Shown: piece after piece, positions 36,890-47,533 of the stretch
How positions within the stretch are numbered: position 1 is the stretch's first letter
Layout: every line of letters begins with the position of its first letter
Assembly (NCBI RefSeq): GCF_001187905.1
Contig: NZ_LGIS01000018.1
Coordinates: forward strand, 62,001-126,000
DNA: 64,000 nt
Reading direction: 5' to 3'
From: Pantoea sp. RIT-PI-b
GTDB taxonomy: Bacteria > Pseudomonadota > Gammaproteobacteria > Enterobacterales > Enterobacteriaceae
The notes under the pieces: generated by a model
What the model was told of the DNA's origin: nothing
The model's database searches: none
Seen by the model: the letters and a program-made list of their open reading frames with translations, nothing else
Position numbers and translations under genes: made by a program

Positions 36890-37378
36890 ATGAAAACCCA
36901 ACTGATTACCCGCGAAGGCTATAACAAGCTGCGCGCTGAACACGACCATTTGTGGAACGAAAAGCGTCCCGAAGTGACCAAAATTGTCTCCTGGGCGGCC
37001 AGCCTCGGCGATCGTTCGGAAAACGCCGATTACACCTACAACAAACGTCTGCTGCGCCAGATCGATCGCCGCGTACGCTATCTGCGTAAATGCCTCGCCG
37101 ACCTGAAAATTGTCGATTACGCACCGCAGCAGGAAGGCAAAGTGTTTTTTGGCGCGTGGGTGCAGGTGGAGAACGAGCAGGGCGACGTGAAGCGGTTTCG
37201 CATTGTCGGCCCGGATGAAATCTATGGCGAGACGATGAAAGAGTACATTTCGATTGATTCGCCGATGGCGCGCGCGCTGATCAAGAAAGAAGTGGATGAC
37301 GAAGTGGTGGTGAACACGCCGGAAGGCCAGAAAATCTGGTTTGTGAACAGCATCGACTATGTAAAAGAGACGCCCTAA
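36890..37378 (+). CDS. greB: Transcript cleavage factor GreB
   Basis: A 162-residue protein of an N-terminal coiled coil (about 1-75, with SLGDRSENADYTYNK at the acidic tip) and a C-terminal FKBP-like domain. It enters the RNA polymerase secondary channel and stimulates cleavage of backtracked RNA. It matches E. coli GreB nearly end to end, with four extra residues around YGETMKE. Its direction differs from E. coli: there it runs with yhgF and away from ompR; here it diverges from tex and points toward ompR. Confidence 0.96.
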   Translation: MKTQLITREGYNKLRAEHDHLWNEKRPEVTKIVSWAASLGDRSENADYTYNKRLLRQIDRRVRYLRKCLADLKIVDYAPQQEGKVFFGAWVQVENEQGDVKRFRIVGPDEIYGETMKEYISIDSPMARALIKKEVDDEVVVNTPEGQKIWFVNSIDYVKETP

Positions 37379-37385
37379 AAAGAGT

Positions 37386-37434
37386 CGGAGAATAATGGCC
37401 TGGATAACGAGGCCGGGGCGCAACTTATTCTCCG
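37386..37434. other. Nested inverted repeat after greB
   Basis: CGGAGAATAA and TTATTCTCCG are perfect 10-base arms 29 bases apart. Inside them lies GGCCT, eight bases, AGGCC. No T run follows, so it is not a classical terminator. It lies eight bases after the greB stop and could protect or end the greB mRNA, or mark an inversion junction. Confidence 0.5.
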
Positions 37435-37502
37435 GTGGCGAAATGGGCTGACAGTAAAAGAGGGGAAAGCGCCGCAGCCTTGCCGCGCATCAATAGTATG
37501 AA

Positions 37503-37745
37503 TTATTTGCCTGGCGTGGTCGCGGTGGTGGTTGAGGTACTGTTGCCACCTTTGTCGCCGCCGCTCATGGTCGCCAGTGCAACACCCAGCAACGCACCCA
37601 CCGCGCCAATACCGATAGCGTCAGAGTTTCCTTTCGCGGTGGTAGACGCCTGAGCGCCAGCCGCTTCGCCCGCGCTGGTGGCCGCCTGAACCTGAGTGAT
37701 GCTGGTCAGTACCAGTGCGCCCAGCAGAATTACGGTTTTTTTCAT
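37503..37745 (-). CDS. YjbE-like small exported protein
   Basis: The protein is 80 residues from the ATG at 37745 (GGAGAGAGAAAG upstream), the same length as E. coli YjbE. A signal peptide ends near QVQA-A at about residue 22. The mature part is small and rich in Gly, Ala, Ser and Thr, with GEAAGAQAST, GIGAVGALLGVALA and a Thr-rich tail, as in YjbE of the yjbEFGH exopolysaccharide operon. No yjbF, yjbG or yjbH gene adjoins it. Its function is unknown. Its exported, low-complexity character suggests an envelope or matrix role. Confidence 0.75.
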   Translation of the reverse strand: MKKTVILLGALVLTSITQVQAATSAGEAAGAQASTTAKGNSDAIGIGAVGALLGVALATMSGGDKGGNSTSTTTATTPGK

Positions 37746-38257
37746 CTTTCTCTCTCCACATGAACTCAATAACAGCAGGTACGCATGCAGTGTCGGAGAT
37801 CGCGCTGCGATAAGAAAGACGTGTTTATTGCCTGATTTATCAGCCTTTATTTAATCCTGGCCTTGTTTTTTCCTGGCGTGGAATTGTTCCGAGAGCAGAT
37901 ACGCGGCTGATGGCGAAAGCACAATATTTTATGCTGCCCTTCAGCTGGTACTGGCATATTCTGCACCGTTACCTTAAGCCAAATCGCGCTGAGCGCCTTC
38001 CTGGCCGCGATTTAATGTGTAATGTTCCAGTAACAGAAAGAATAGGCGCCAAATTTTCAGATAAGCGCTAAGCGGCTTGAAAGCACAGATAAAAAACGCG
38101 AAGCGAAGCGCATTTCGGGGCTAAAAATAAATATAAGCTGCTGTTTAATATGCTTTGTAACAATTTCGGCTAGAATATAAACCATTAATGACTGTCACAC
38201 TGAGGCCTCTTTTTTTAACAATATTGGCTCAGGCAATGGCGCCTTTGGGAGTTGAAC
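37746..38257. other. Divergent region between the yjbE-like gene and ompR
   Basis: About 510 bases without a supported gene. The ompR-proximal 130 bases are AT-rich and include TTGTAA (38155) and TAGAATATAAA (38171-38181), the likely ompR promoter, and AATGACTGTCACACTGAGGCC, close to what I recall of the E. coli ompR leader. A GGAATTGTTCC inverted repeat lies at about 37881-37891. Confidence 0.5.
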
Positions 38258-40338
<2,081 letters not shown>

Positions 40339-40388
40339 TGGCCATGTGGGCACAAATCACCTTACAAAACCCGTCGATGCAGAAACAA

Positions 40389-40427
40389 CAAAGCCGCTAT
40401 CCCTCGCAGGATAGCGGCTTTTTTTTG
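40389..40427. terminator. Terminator between envZ and pckA
   Basis: AAGCCGCTATCC, about five bases, GGATAGCGGCTT followed by a run of eight T on the plus strand; A-rich DNA on the left makes it usable from pckA as well. Confidence 0.93.
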
Positions 40428-40444
40428 GCCTCAACCACGTCACA

Positions 40445-42064
40445 TCACAGCTGCGGACCGGCCTGCACCAGCGCCTTCCCGGCGTCGTTATCGGTATACT
40501 TCTCAAAGTTAGTGATAAAGCGCTGCGCCAGATCCTGCGCGGCTTGCTGCCAGGCCGCTTCCGTTGGCCAGCTGCGGCGCGGATCGAGAATTGCGCTATT
40601 CACCTGCGGTAAATGCTTTGGCATCTGCAGGTTAAACACCGGCAGCTGTTCGGTTTCCACGTTATCCAGTTCACCGGCCAGAATCGCGTTGATGATAGCC
40701 CGTGTGTCTTTCAGTGAGATGCGCTTACCGCTGCCGTTCCAGCCGGTATTGACCAGATAGGCCTGCGCACCCGCCGCTTCCATGCGCTTCACCAGCACGT
40801 CGGAATATTGCGTGGGATGCAGCGTCAGGAACGCCGCGCCGAAACAGGCGGAGAAGGTTGGCGTCGGCTGGGTTACGCCGCGCTCGGTGCCGGCCAGCTT
40901 GGCGGTAAAGCCCGACAGGAAGTGATACTGCGTCTGTTCCGGCGTTAAGCGCGAAACCGGCGGCAGCACACCAAAAGCATCGGCGGTGAGGAAAATCACC
41001 CGCTTCGCATGGCCCGCCTTGGAAACCGGCTGCACGATGTTTTCGATATGCTCAATCGGATAGGAGACGCGGGTGTTTTCGGTTTTGCTGCCGTCGGCGT
41101 AATCCACGCTGCCATCGGCGCGCACCACCACGTTTTCCAGCAGTGCATCGCGGCGGATAGCGCGGTAGATTTCCGGCTCCGCCTGCTCAGACAGATTGAT
41201 GGTTTTGGCGTAGCAGCCGCCTTCAAAGTTGAACACGCCATCGTCATCCCAGCCGTGTTCGTCATCACCGATCAGCTGGCGATCCGGATCGGTGGATAAG
41301 GTGGTTTTGCCGGTGCCGGAGAGGCCGAAGAACACCGCCACATCGCCCGCTTTGCCGACGTTAGCCGAGCAGTGCATCGACGCAATGCCTTTCAGCGGCA
41401 GCAGGTAGTTCATGATGGCGAACAGGCCTTTCTTCATCTCACCGCCGTACCAGGTGCCGCCAATCAACTGCATGCGCTCAGTGAGGTTGAAGGCGACGAA
41501 GTTCTCAGAGTGCAGACCCTGCGCCTGCCAGTCCGGATTGGTGCACTGCGCGGCGTTCATCACCACGAAATCTGGCTTGAAGTCAGCTAGCTCGCTCTCG
41601 CTCGGACGGATAAACATGTTTTTGACGAAGTGCGCCTGCCAGGCCACTTCCATCACGAAGCGCACGCTCAGGCGCGTGTCGGGATTGGCACCGCAGAACG
41701 CATCAACCACAAACAGACGTTTGCCGGAAAGCTGCTGGGTGCAGCGATCTTTCAACGCCTGCCAGGTTTCCTGCGACAGCGGCTGGTTATCATTTTTGCC
41801 GTTGCCAACATCGTTCCACCACAGCGTGTCGCGCGTGGTGTCATCGCGAACGATATATTTATCTTTGGGCGAGCGACCCGTAAAGATGCCGGTATCCACG
41901 GCAATGGCGCCGCTCTGCGTCAGAGTGCCTCGCGCATAACCTTCCAGCTCTGGGCGGGTCTCTTCCTGAAATAGCGTGTCGAAGTCAGGGTTGTACACCA
42001 CTTCGGTGGTGCCGCTGATGCCCATAGAGGCGAGGTCTTGCGATGTCAGGCCGTTAACGCGCAT
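40445..42064 (-). CDS. pckA: Phosphoenolpyruvate carboxykinase (ATP) PckA
   Basis: A 539-residue enzyme, one residue shorter than in E. coli. It has the kinase-1a P-loop [11 protein letters not shown] (about 247-257), the kinase-2 [10 protein letters not shown] segment, [12 protein letters not shown], and the PEPCK-specific [12 protein letters not shown] segment. It converts oxaloacetate and ATP to phosphoenolpyruvate, ADP and CO2, the first committed step of gluconeogenesis. The gene stands alone, with a 276-base leader region upstream that is AT-rich and has no gene. Confidence 0.98.
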   Translation of the reverse strand: MRVNGLTSQDLASMGISGTTEVVYNPDFDTLFQEETRPELEGYARGTLTQSGAIAVDTGIFTGRSPKDKYIVRDDTTRDTLWWNDVGNGKNDNQPLSQETWQALKDRCTQQLSGKRLFVVDAFCGANPDTRLSVRFVMEVAWQAHFVKNMFIRPSESELADFKPDFVVMNAAQCTNPDWQAQGLHSENFVAFNLTERMQLIGGTWYGGEMKKGLFAIMNYLLPLKGIASMHCSANVGKAGDVAVFFGLSGTGKTTLSTDPDRQLIGDDEHGWDDDGVFNFEGGCYAKTINLSEQAEPEIYRAIRRDALLENVVVRADGSVDYADGSKTENTRVSYPIEHIENIVQPVSKAGHAKRVIFLTADAFGVLPPVSRLTPEQTQYHFLSGFTAKLAGTERGVTQPTPTFSACFGAAFLTLHPTQYSDVLVKRMEAAGAQAYLVNTGWNGSGKRISLKDTRAIINAILAGELDNVETEQLPVFNLQMPKHLPQVNSAILDPRRSWPTEAAWQQAAQDLAQRFITNFEKYTDNDAGKALVQAGPQL

Positions 42065-42311
42065 GTGACTGCTCCTTTAATCGGTATCTGTTACTGCGTA
42101 TTTTTTATGGGGGGATTCTGCTGCCTGCCGTGCATAGCCACACAGGGCAGATCGCGCGCAGTGTACTCTTATGAGCACAGCGGAAAAGAGAAGATAGTCA
42201 GAAATGCGAGCTGGAACGTGACAAGTAGAGAAATCTGCCACTTATGTAATTAAAGTCAGCGTTATTTAGCTAATAACCGTGATAAATGATAGGGATACGT
42301 TCAGAGGGAAA

Positions 42312-42334
42312 TGCGGGCGGCTGAACCGCCCGGC
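42312..42334 (-). terminator. Possible terminator of hslO
   Basis: CGGGCGG, five bases, CCGCCCG: a 7-base GC stem just after the hslO stop. Only ATTTCCC follows on the minus strand, so it is a weak call. Confidence 0.4.
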
Positions 42335-42340
42335 AGGAAA

Positions 42341-43213
42341 TTAATGCACTTGATCGCTGTTGTTGGTTGGCGCGTTACGAATGGCGGCAATATCCACCGC
42401 ATCGTACACATAGTGCGAATTGCAGTAGTCGCAATGCATATCGATTTTGCCATCCTCTGCGAGGATTTCATCCACTTCTTCAATCGGCAGCGTACTCAGG
42501 ACTTCGCCGCAACGCTCGCGTGAGCAGGTGCATTTGAAGCTAACCGGCGACGGATCAAACACCGTGGCTTCTTCCTGATGATACAGACGCCATAGCACGT
42601 CGGTGGCGGGCAGTTCGATCAGCTCTTCGCTCTTCACGGTTTCGGTCAACGTGGCGAGATGATTGAAATCATCCGGGCTCGGCTCTTGCGCTGGCAGCAC
42701 CTGCAGCAGAATGCCCGCCGCGCCTTTCTCGCTGGTGCGGATAAACAGGCGCGTTGGCAGCTGCTCAGAGCGCATGAAGTAATCTTCCAGGCAACCCGCC
42801 AGCGTATCCGCTTCCAGGCCCACCACGCCTTGATAACGCTCGCCTTTCTCTGGCGAGATGGTGATCACCAGATAGCCGTTACCGACCATCTCTTTCAGGC
42901 TGCTGCCCGGTGCGATCTCGGCATCTTCTTTGACGCGCGCCACGCCACGCAGCTCCTGGCGGTTGTTACCGTTGATCACCGCCAGCGTCAGCGGACCATC
43001 GCCCTGCAACTGCACGGTGATATCACCGTCAAACTTCAGCGTTGCCGTCAGCAGACTGGTGGCCACCAGCAGCTCGCCCAGCAAGGTTTTTACCGGCTCA
43101 ACGTAGTCGTGATTTTTGACAATTTCACGCCAGGTTTCCGTCACGTTAACCAGCTCACCGCGCACGGCGACATTTTCGAACAGGTAGCGGTGCAGTTGAT
43201 CGTTTGCAGACAT
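42341..43213 (-). CDS. hslO: Redox-regulated chaperone Hsp33 (HslO)
   Basis: A 290-residue protein. The C-terminal zinc switch has four cysteines in CTCSRERC (about 231-238, C-X-C form) and CDYC (about 263-266, C-X2-C form). Oxidation releases zinc and turns the protein into an ATP-independent holdase against oxidative protein unfolding. The length is near E. coli (292). It lies 24 bases after hslR in the yrfG-hslR-hslO run. Confidence 0.97.
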   Translation of the reverse strand: MSANDQLHRYLFENVAVRGELVNVTETWREIVKNHDYVEPVKTLLGELLVATSLLTATLKFDGDITVQLQGDGPLTLAVINGNNRQELRGVARVKEDAEIAPGSSLKEMVGNGYLVITISPEKGERYQGVVGLEADTLAGCLEDYFMRSEQLPTRLFIRTSEKGAAGILLQVLPAQEPSPDDFNHLATLTETVKSEELIELPATDVLWRLYHQEEATVFDPSPVSFKCTCSRERCGEVLSTLPIEEVDEILAEDGKIDMHCDYCNSHYVYDAVDIAAIRNAPTNNSDQVH

Positions 43214-43237
43214 AGTGTTTCTCTCGTTGGGGGCGCG

Positions 43238-43639
43238 TTATTTATCGCCCGACAATTTAAATTTCATCAGATCGCGGCGCTCTTTCTTATCCGGGCGACG
43301 ATCGGGGTGCGGCATGGTTAACGCATTCATCTTGCGCGCCAGCGCGGTTTTCTCACGCTTTTCGATACTGGCGTCGGTTTCGGCATACAGCGCTTGCGCT
43401 TCGGTGGCGGGACGACGCTGATCGGTGACCGCGGTGATCACCACGGTGCGCTCATCATTGCCCTGACGCAGCGTCAGCTCGGCGTTCAGCTCCACCAGTT
43501 TACTGGGCTTGCTGCGCTGACCGTTGTAATGCACTTTGCCGCCTTCCACCATCTCGCGAGCCAGCGCACGGGTTTTATAGAAGCGCGCGGCCCACAGCCA
43601 TTTGTCGAGGCGGACGCCTTCGCTGATTTTCTCTTTCAT
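43238..43639 (-). CDS. hslR: Heat-shock ribosome-associated protein Hsp15 (HslR)
   Basis: The protein is 133 residues from the ATG at 43639 (MKEK start), equal to E. coli; a frame extending to 43669 is ignored. The S4 RNA-binding domain occupies about 9-70 (RLDKWLWAARFYKTRALA) and the C-terminus is strongly basic. Hsp15 rescues 50S subunits that carry nascent chains. It starts 13 bases after the yrfG stop codon. Confidence 0.96.
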   Translation of the reverse strand: MKEKISEGVRLDKWLWAARFYKTRALAREMVEGGKVHYNGQRSKPSKLVELNAELTLRQGNDERTVVITAVTDQRRPATEAQALYAETDASIEKREKTALARKMNALTMPHPDRRPDKKERRDLMKFKLSGDK

Positions 43640-43652
43640 TGCGGCTCCTGCT

Positions 43653-44321
43653 TTAACGCAGCGTCTCACACAGCTGACGATAATCTCGTACCGCCGGATG
43701 ACGCTGGAAAGATTGATCGGGCCGACCGGAATCCGGATTGCTGACGCCTAAACACCAGCGAATGCCCCAGCTTGTCGCTGCATCCAGAATCGCTTCGCTG
43801 TCATCAATGAACAGCGTGCGCGAACGCTCAAACGCAGTGTGCTGCTGAACGGCCTGCCAGAGGCGCGGATCCTCTTTCGGATACCCAAAGGTATGGGTGG
43901 AAAGTAATAAATCAAGGTGGGCAGCTAATCCGGTCTGCTCCAGTTTGACATCCAGATTATAAGGATGCGCATTGGTCAGCAGAATGGTGCGTTTGCCTGC
44001 GGCGCGTAGCGCCTGCAATAACGGCAGCGTATCTTCACGCATTGCGGCGCGATGGCGCTTTTCCCACGTCATGGCGCGAATATCCAGCGCCAGTTCCTGC
44101 GACCAGTAATCGAGACAATACCAGTTTAGCGTATGCATCACGGCCTGATACTTCTGCTCAATCAGCTGATGGGCTTCACCCAGCGTGATCGCGCGTTCAC
44201 GGCTTAAGGTTTCCGGAACGTGTTCCAGCCAGAAGTGGCGATCAAAGGCGAGGTCGAGCAGCGTGCCGTCCATATCCAGCAGCACGGTATCAATCTCTGA
44301 CCAGTTAAGCGTAACCTGCAT
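43653..44321 (-). CDS. yrfG: GMP/IMP nucleotidase YrfG (HAD family)
   Basis: The protein is 222 residues from the ATG at 44321, as in E. coli; the longer open frame to 44426 runs into igaA. HAD motifs: LLDMDGTLLD (motif I, about 14-23), LLTNAHP (motif II, about 117) and FGYPKEDPRLW plus LFIDDSEAIL (motifs III/IV). It dephosphorylates GMP and IMP. The gene sits between igaA and hslR as in other enterics. Confidence 0.94.
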   Translation of the reverse strand: MQVTLNWSEIDTVLLDMDGTLLDLAFDRHFWLEHVPETLSRERAITLGEAHQLIEQKYQAVMHTLNWYCLDYWSQELALDIRAMTWEKRHRAAMREDTLPLLQALRAAGKRTILLTNAHPYNLDVKLEQTGLAAHLDLLLSTHTFGYPKEDPRLWQAVQQHTAFERSRTLFIDDSEAILDAATSWGIRWCLGVSNPDSGRPDQSFQRHPAVRDYRQLCETLR

Positions 44322-44374
44322 TTTCTTTCTCGCCGCTAAAAAGTGGGCGACAGGGTAGCACAGAAGGGAAGGGC

Positions 44375-46516
44375 TCAGAACAGCGAGCGCACGCTCTGCA
44401 TAGTGTTCAGATTGTGGTTGAAGCACTTGTCGTAATATTGCTGAATTTCCGCCATACGCAGACGATTACGGTGAATACGACGCAGCGCCAGCAAGCCGTT
44501 GATCACCGCGCTGGCAATCAGTACCAGCATCAGCAACGCGGTGCCTAAATAGCGCCATTGTGCCATCGCATCTGGCTCGTTATGCAGCGCGATATGACGG
44601 GTACCGTTAGCATCAGTGGTAATACTGGTGATGATGCCGCTGGCGGCGAATGGCGTATGCAGCAGCATTTCAGACATGCGCTGTAGCTCACGCCATTGCG
44701 AAGGGGCATCAAGATCAAACAGTGAAACTGACGGCTGCGGCTGCGTCACCATCTGGCGACCTTCATCACTGATGATCAGGAAACCACCCGGCGGCGGACT
44801 ATTGAGGTTTTCTGCCGCGCGACGGGTCTCGCGCGCGAAGAAGGTAGAAGTAGCAGTGTTGACCAGATTTTCCAGCGCTTCAGCGCTAACCGGGCGCAGC
44901 AGCACATTCATGCCATTCAGCTTGCCGGAATCTGCGCGGTGGATCAGCGAATCCCAATCTTTGGCGTTGCCCAGATTTACCAGCGCATTTTTCAGGCGCA
45001 CACAATCCTGCTGCTGGCTGCAAAGCTCCTGGGTTTTCAGCACCAGATCGGAGAAGTCATCCAGCAGAATCATGCCGGATTTTTGAATCGCCGAGGCCAG
45101 CTGCGGGTTGAGCTTCGGATCGGTGTTGGTTTCCGGATGCAGCTGGCGCGTGGTGGTGTCGAGCAACGCGGAAGCTTTATCGATGATATCCGATTGCGGC
45201 TGTGGCAGCGGCGCGGCGTTGTTCCAGTAAATGGCTGAGCAGTCAAACGGCATGTAGGCGTAGCTGCGATTGCTTTGGTAGTTGCCTGGCACTGAACACA
45301 TGCCGGTGCCGCCCACTTTCAGGCTGTCGCCGATGTGCAGTGGCAGCGCATTCAGCTTATCAACGCTGTTCACTTCGATGCTCTCGGTGCCTTTTACCCA
45401 CGCGAGGCTGAGTTTGATCGGCATGCTGAGCGGAATCCAGGTGAACAGCATTACCAACACCAGTAGCGAACCACACGCCAGCACCAGGTTTTTACGCCAG
45501 CGCTGCACCGGGAAGTTACGCACTTCGTCCTGCAGCGACAGGAAGCGGCCCTGACGCACCACCTGACGATTGAGGTACATCTCAACATCGGTGATCTGGC
45601 CAAGATCATGCGCCACATAAGGCTGCCAGTGTGCAGGGTAGATCAGATCAATAATGCCAAGCGAGATGTTGCTCTGCTCCTGATTTGATTCGCCGAACAA
45701 TCCCCAGCGCTTGGGCGCACCGCGCAGGCAGTGGACGTCACGCAAACCATTCGCACCCGGGAAGCGGTAGAGGAACCACAGGCTGACGGCAATCATCAGG
45801 CAGCCGAGCAGGGCAATCCATACCATCAGACTGCCGGGCAGCACCAGACTAAGGAAGAACAAGAGGAAAGCGAAACAGATGGCGACCGCTTCACGCGTGC
45901 CGTCGGCGCGTGACAGTTGATACTCTTCCGAGGTCTCTTTGCGCACCTGCAGCAGTTCAACGTTCTCGCTCTCTTCTTTACGAATAGACGCATTGGTTGA
46001 CATCGGTCGCACCAGCGGCGGCAGTGCCGGTTGTTCAACGGCGTAGCTCACCAGTGAATGACCGTTGAGCGAAATCACCAGCGGCAGGGTTTGCGTACGG
46101 ATTAACTCAACATAGTTTTCATCGGCGATGTACTGCTCCCACAGCGGCGGCAGATGCACCTCGACTTCGTCGAGATAGTAGCGCCATTTCTGCGGATCGT
46201 CGGTGGAGAGGCCATAGCGGGTGATGGAACGAGTGACAGGATAAACGTTACTGCTTTGCGCGGTGAGCGTCAGCGCTTCGGGTTCGCGTGACTTCTTTGC
46301 GGAACGGGTACTGCTGTGTTGCTGCTGTTTGGCCAGCAACGCAATGTACTTTTCAACGGCATCACGTTCTTCGTCAGTAAGCTTGCGATGAGGCGGACTG
46401 ATAAACGGCAGAGGTTTCGCCAACGGCGGACGATGCCGCATAGCGTACCAATAGCCGATACCTGCGAGTAACGAACAGGCGAGCATGACTGCCAGAATGA
46501 CAATGTAAGTGCTCAT
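44375..46516 (-). CDS. igaA: Rcs phosphorelay inhibitor IgaA (YrfF/MucM)
   Basis: A 713-residue inner-membrane protein, close to E. coli YrfF (711). An N-terminal helix (about 3-22), two further helices near 210-255, one near 343-365 and one near 650-675 enclose cytoplasmic and large periplasmic domains. IgaA holds down the Rcs envelope stress system and is usually essential when rcs genes are present. A candidate promoter (TTGTCA, 17 bases, CAAAAT) lies within 110 bases upstream on the minus strand. Confidence 0.95.
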   Translation of the reverse strand: MSTYIVILAVMLACSLLAGIGYWYAMRHRPPLAKPLPFISPPHRKLTDEERDAVEKYIALLAKQQQHSSTRSAKKSREPEALTLTAQSSNVYPVTRSITRYGLSTDDPQKWRYYLDEVEVHLPPLWEQYIADENYVELIRTQTLPLVISLNGHSLVSYAVEQPALPPLVRPMSTNASIRKEESENVELLQVRKETSEEYQLSRADGTREAVAICFAFLLFFLSLVLPGSLMVWIALLGCLMIAVSLWFLYRFPGANGLRDVHCLRGAPKRWGLFGESNQEQSNISLGIIDLIYPAHWQPYVAHDLGQITDVEMYLNRQVVRQGRFLSLQDEVRNFPVQRWRKNLVLACGSLLVLVMLFTWIPLSMPIKLSLAWVKGTESIEVNSVDKLNALPLHIGDSLKVGGTGMCSVPGNYQSNRSYAYMPFDCSAIYWNNAAPLPQPQSDIIDKASALLDTTTRQLHPETNTDPKLNPQLASAIQKSGMILLDDFSDLVLKTQELCSQQQDCVRLKNALVNLGNAKDWDSLIHRADSGKLNGMNVLLRPVSAEALENLVNTATSTFFARETRRAAENLNSPPPGGFLIISDEGRQMVTQPQPSVSLFDLDAPSQWRELQRMSEMLLHTPFAASGIITSITTDANGTRHIALHNEPDAMAQWRYLGTALLMLVLIASAVINGLLALRRIHRNRLRMAEIQQYYDKCFNHNLNTMQSVRSLF

Positions 46517-46913
46517 GCTTTGCTCAATCCAGCCAAAAAACTGCCTTCACGTTAACGATGTACTCCCGGTGAATCCATCAATACAAGTCAATTTTGGCGA
46601 GCAGAAGTGATTCTGACAAGGGAAAAGTCAGATAAAATAACGCGCAAAATCATTTAATTATAGTTTGGTAGATTATTCCTTAACGGGATGTTAACCAGAC
46701 AAAACTCAATTAAATATCGGCATTATCTGAATTGTGCACAACATCGTTGACTTATTGTGAATTTTTAACTGCATAGATAACAAGAAGTTGTTAGCGGCAG
46801 TGAGTGAATGTATGTCACCATAGTTTACCTACACCGCGTCTCGCACAATAGTTCGGGCTTCGGTATGCTGGCGTCATCACGTTTCACAGGGTTGTGCTAA
46901 GTTTGAGGCTGAT
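46517..46913. other. Divergent igaA-nudE intergenic region
   Basis: A 397-base AT-rich gap with no gene that I can support. It contains promoter-like hexamers on both strands (TTGTCA on the igaA side, TATGCT at about 46863 on the nudE side). No hairpin with a T run, and no repeat of the families seen elsewhere in the window. Confidence 0.5.
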
Positions 46914-47480
46914 ATGAAAACCCCAATGAAAAAACCTGACATCCTCAATGTGGAAGCGGTTGCCCGCTCCCGTTTGTTCACCATAGAAGCGGTCGATCTC
47001 GCTTTCAGCAATGGCGCGCGTCGCGTCTATGAACGCATGAAGCCTTCCGATCGGGAAGCGGTGATGATTGTGCCGATTATCGGCGATGACGTGATCCTGA
47101 TACAGGAGTACGCCGTGGGTCTGGAAAGCTATGAACTCGGTTTCCCGAAAGGGCTGATCGATCCCGGTGAAAGCGCCTTTGAAGCCGCCGACCGCGAGCT
47201 GAAAGAGGAGGCGGGATTTGGTGCCACTAAACTGGAAGCGCTCGGCAAGCTGACCATGGCGCCCTCTTACTTCTCCAGCAAGATGAACATTGTGGTCGCG
47301 GAAGGTTTGTACGAAGAGAAGCTGGAAGGTGATGAGCCGGAACCGCTGATTGTTCATCGCTGGCCGTTAAATAACCTGTTGGCGCTGCTGGAGGAACCTG
47401 ATTTCCGCGAAGCGCGTAACGTCAGCGCCCTGTTTATGGTGCGCGAATGGTTGGTGAAGCAGGGACGTTTAAGCTACTAA
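46914..47480 (+). CDS. nudE: ADP compounds hydrolase NudE
   Basis: A 188-residue Nudix hydrolase. The Nudix box spans about residues 80-102 and includes GLIDPGESAFEA and RELKEEAGFG. It cleaves ADP-ribose, Ap3A, NADH and related nucleotides. It is a little longer than E. coli NudE (186); the N-terminus MKTPMKKPDIL allows an internal ATG at codon 5 as an alternative. It is convergent with mrcA across a terminator. Confidence 0.95.
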   Translation: MKTPMKKPDILNVEAVARSRLFTIEAVDLAFSNGARRVYERMKPSDREAVMIVPIIGDDVILIQEYAVGLESYELGFPKGLIDPGESAFEAADRELKEEAGFGATKLEALGKLTMAPSYFSSKMNIVVAEGLYEEKLEGDEPEPLIVHRWPLNNLLALLEEPDFREARNVSALFMVREWLVKQGRLSY

Positions 47481-47502
47481 TCTTTGAGCATCGCTTAAAA
47501 AA

Positions 47503-47533
47503 AGAAAGCCGGCAGAGTTGCCGGCTTTTTTGA
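47503..47533. terminator. Terminator between nudE and mrcA
   Basis: AAGCCGGCA, about four bases, TGCCGGCTTTTTT. A runs on the left and T runs on the right make it bidirectional. Confidence 0.92.

Noticed and set aside
37881..37891. GGAATTGTTCC repeat as an RcsAB box for the yjbE-like gene
   Set aside because: It matches the RcsAB consensus at too few positions and lies about 135 bases from the start codon.
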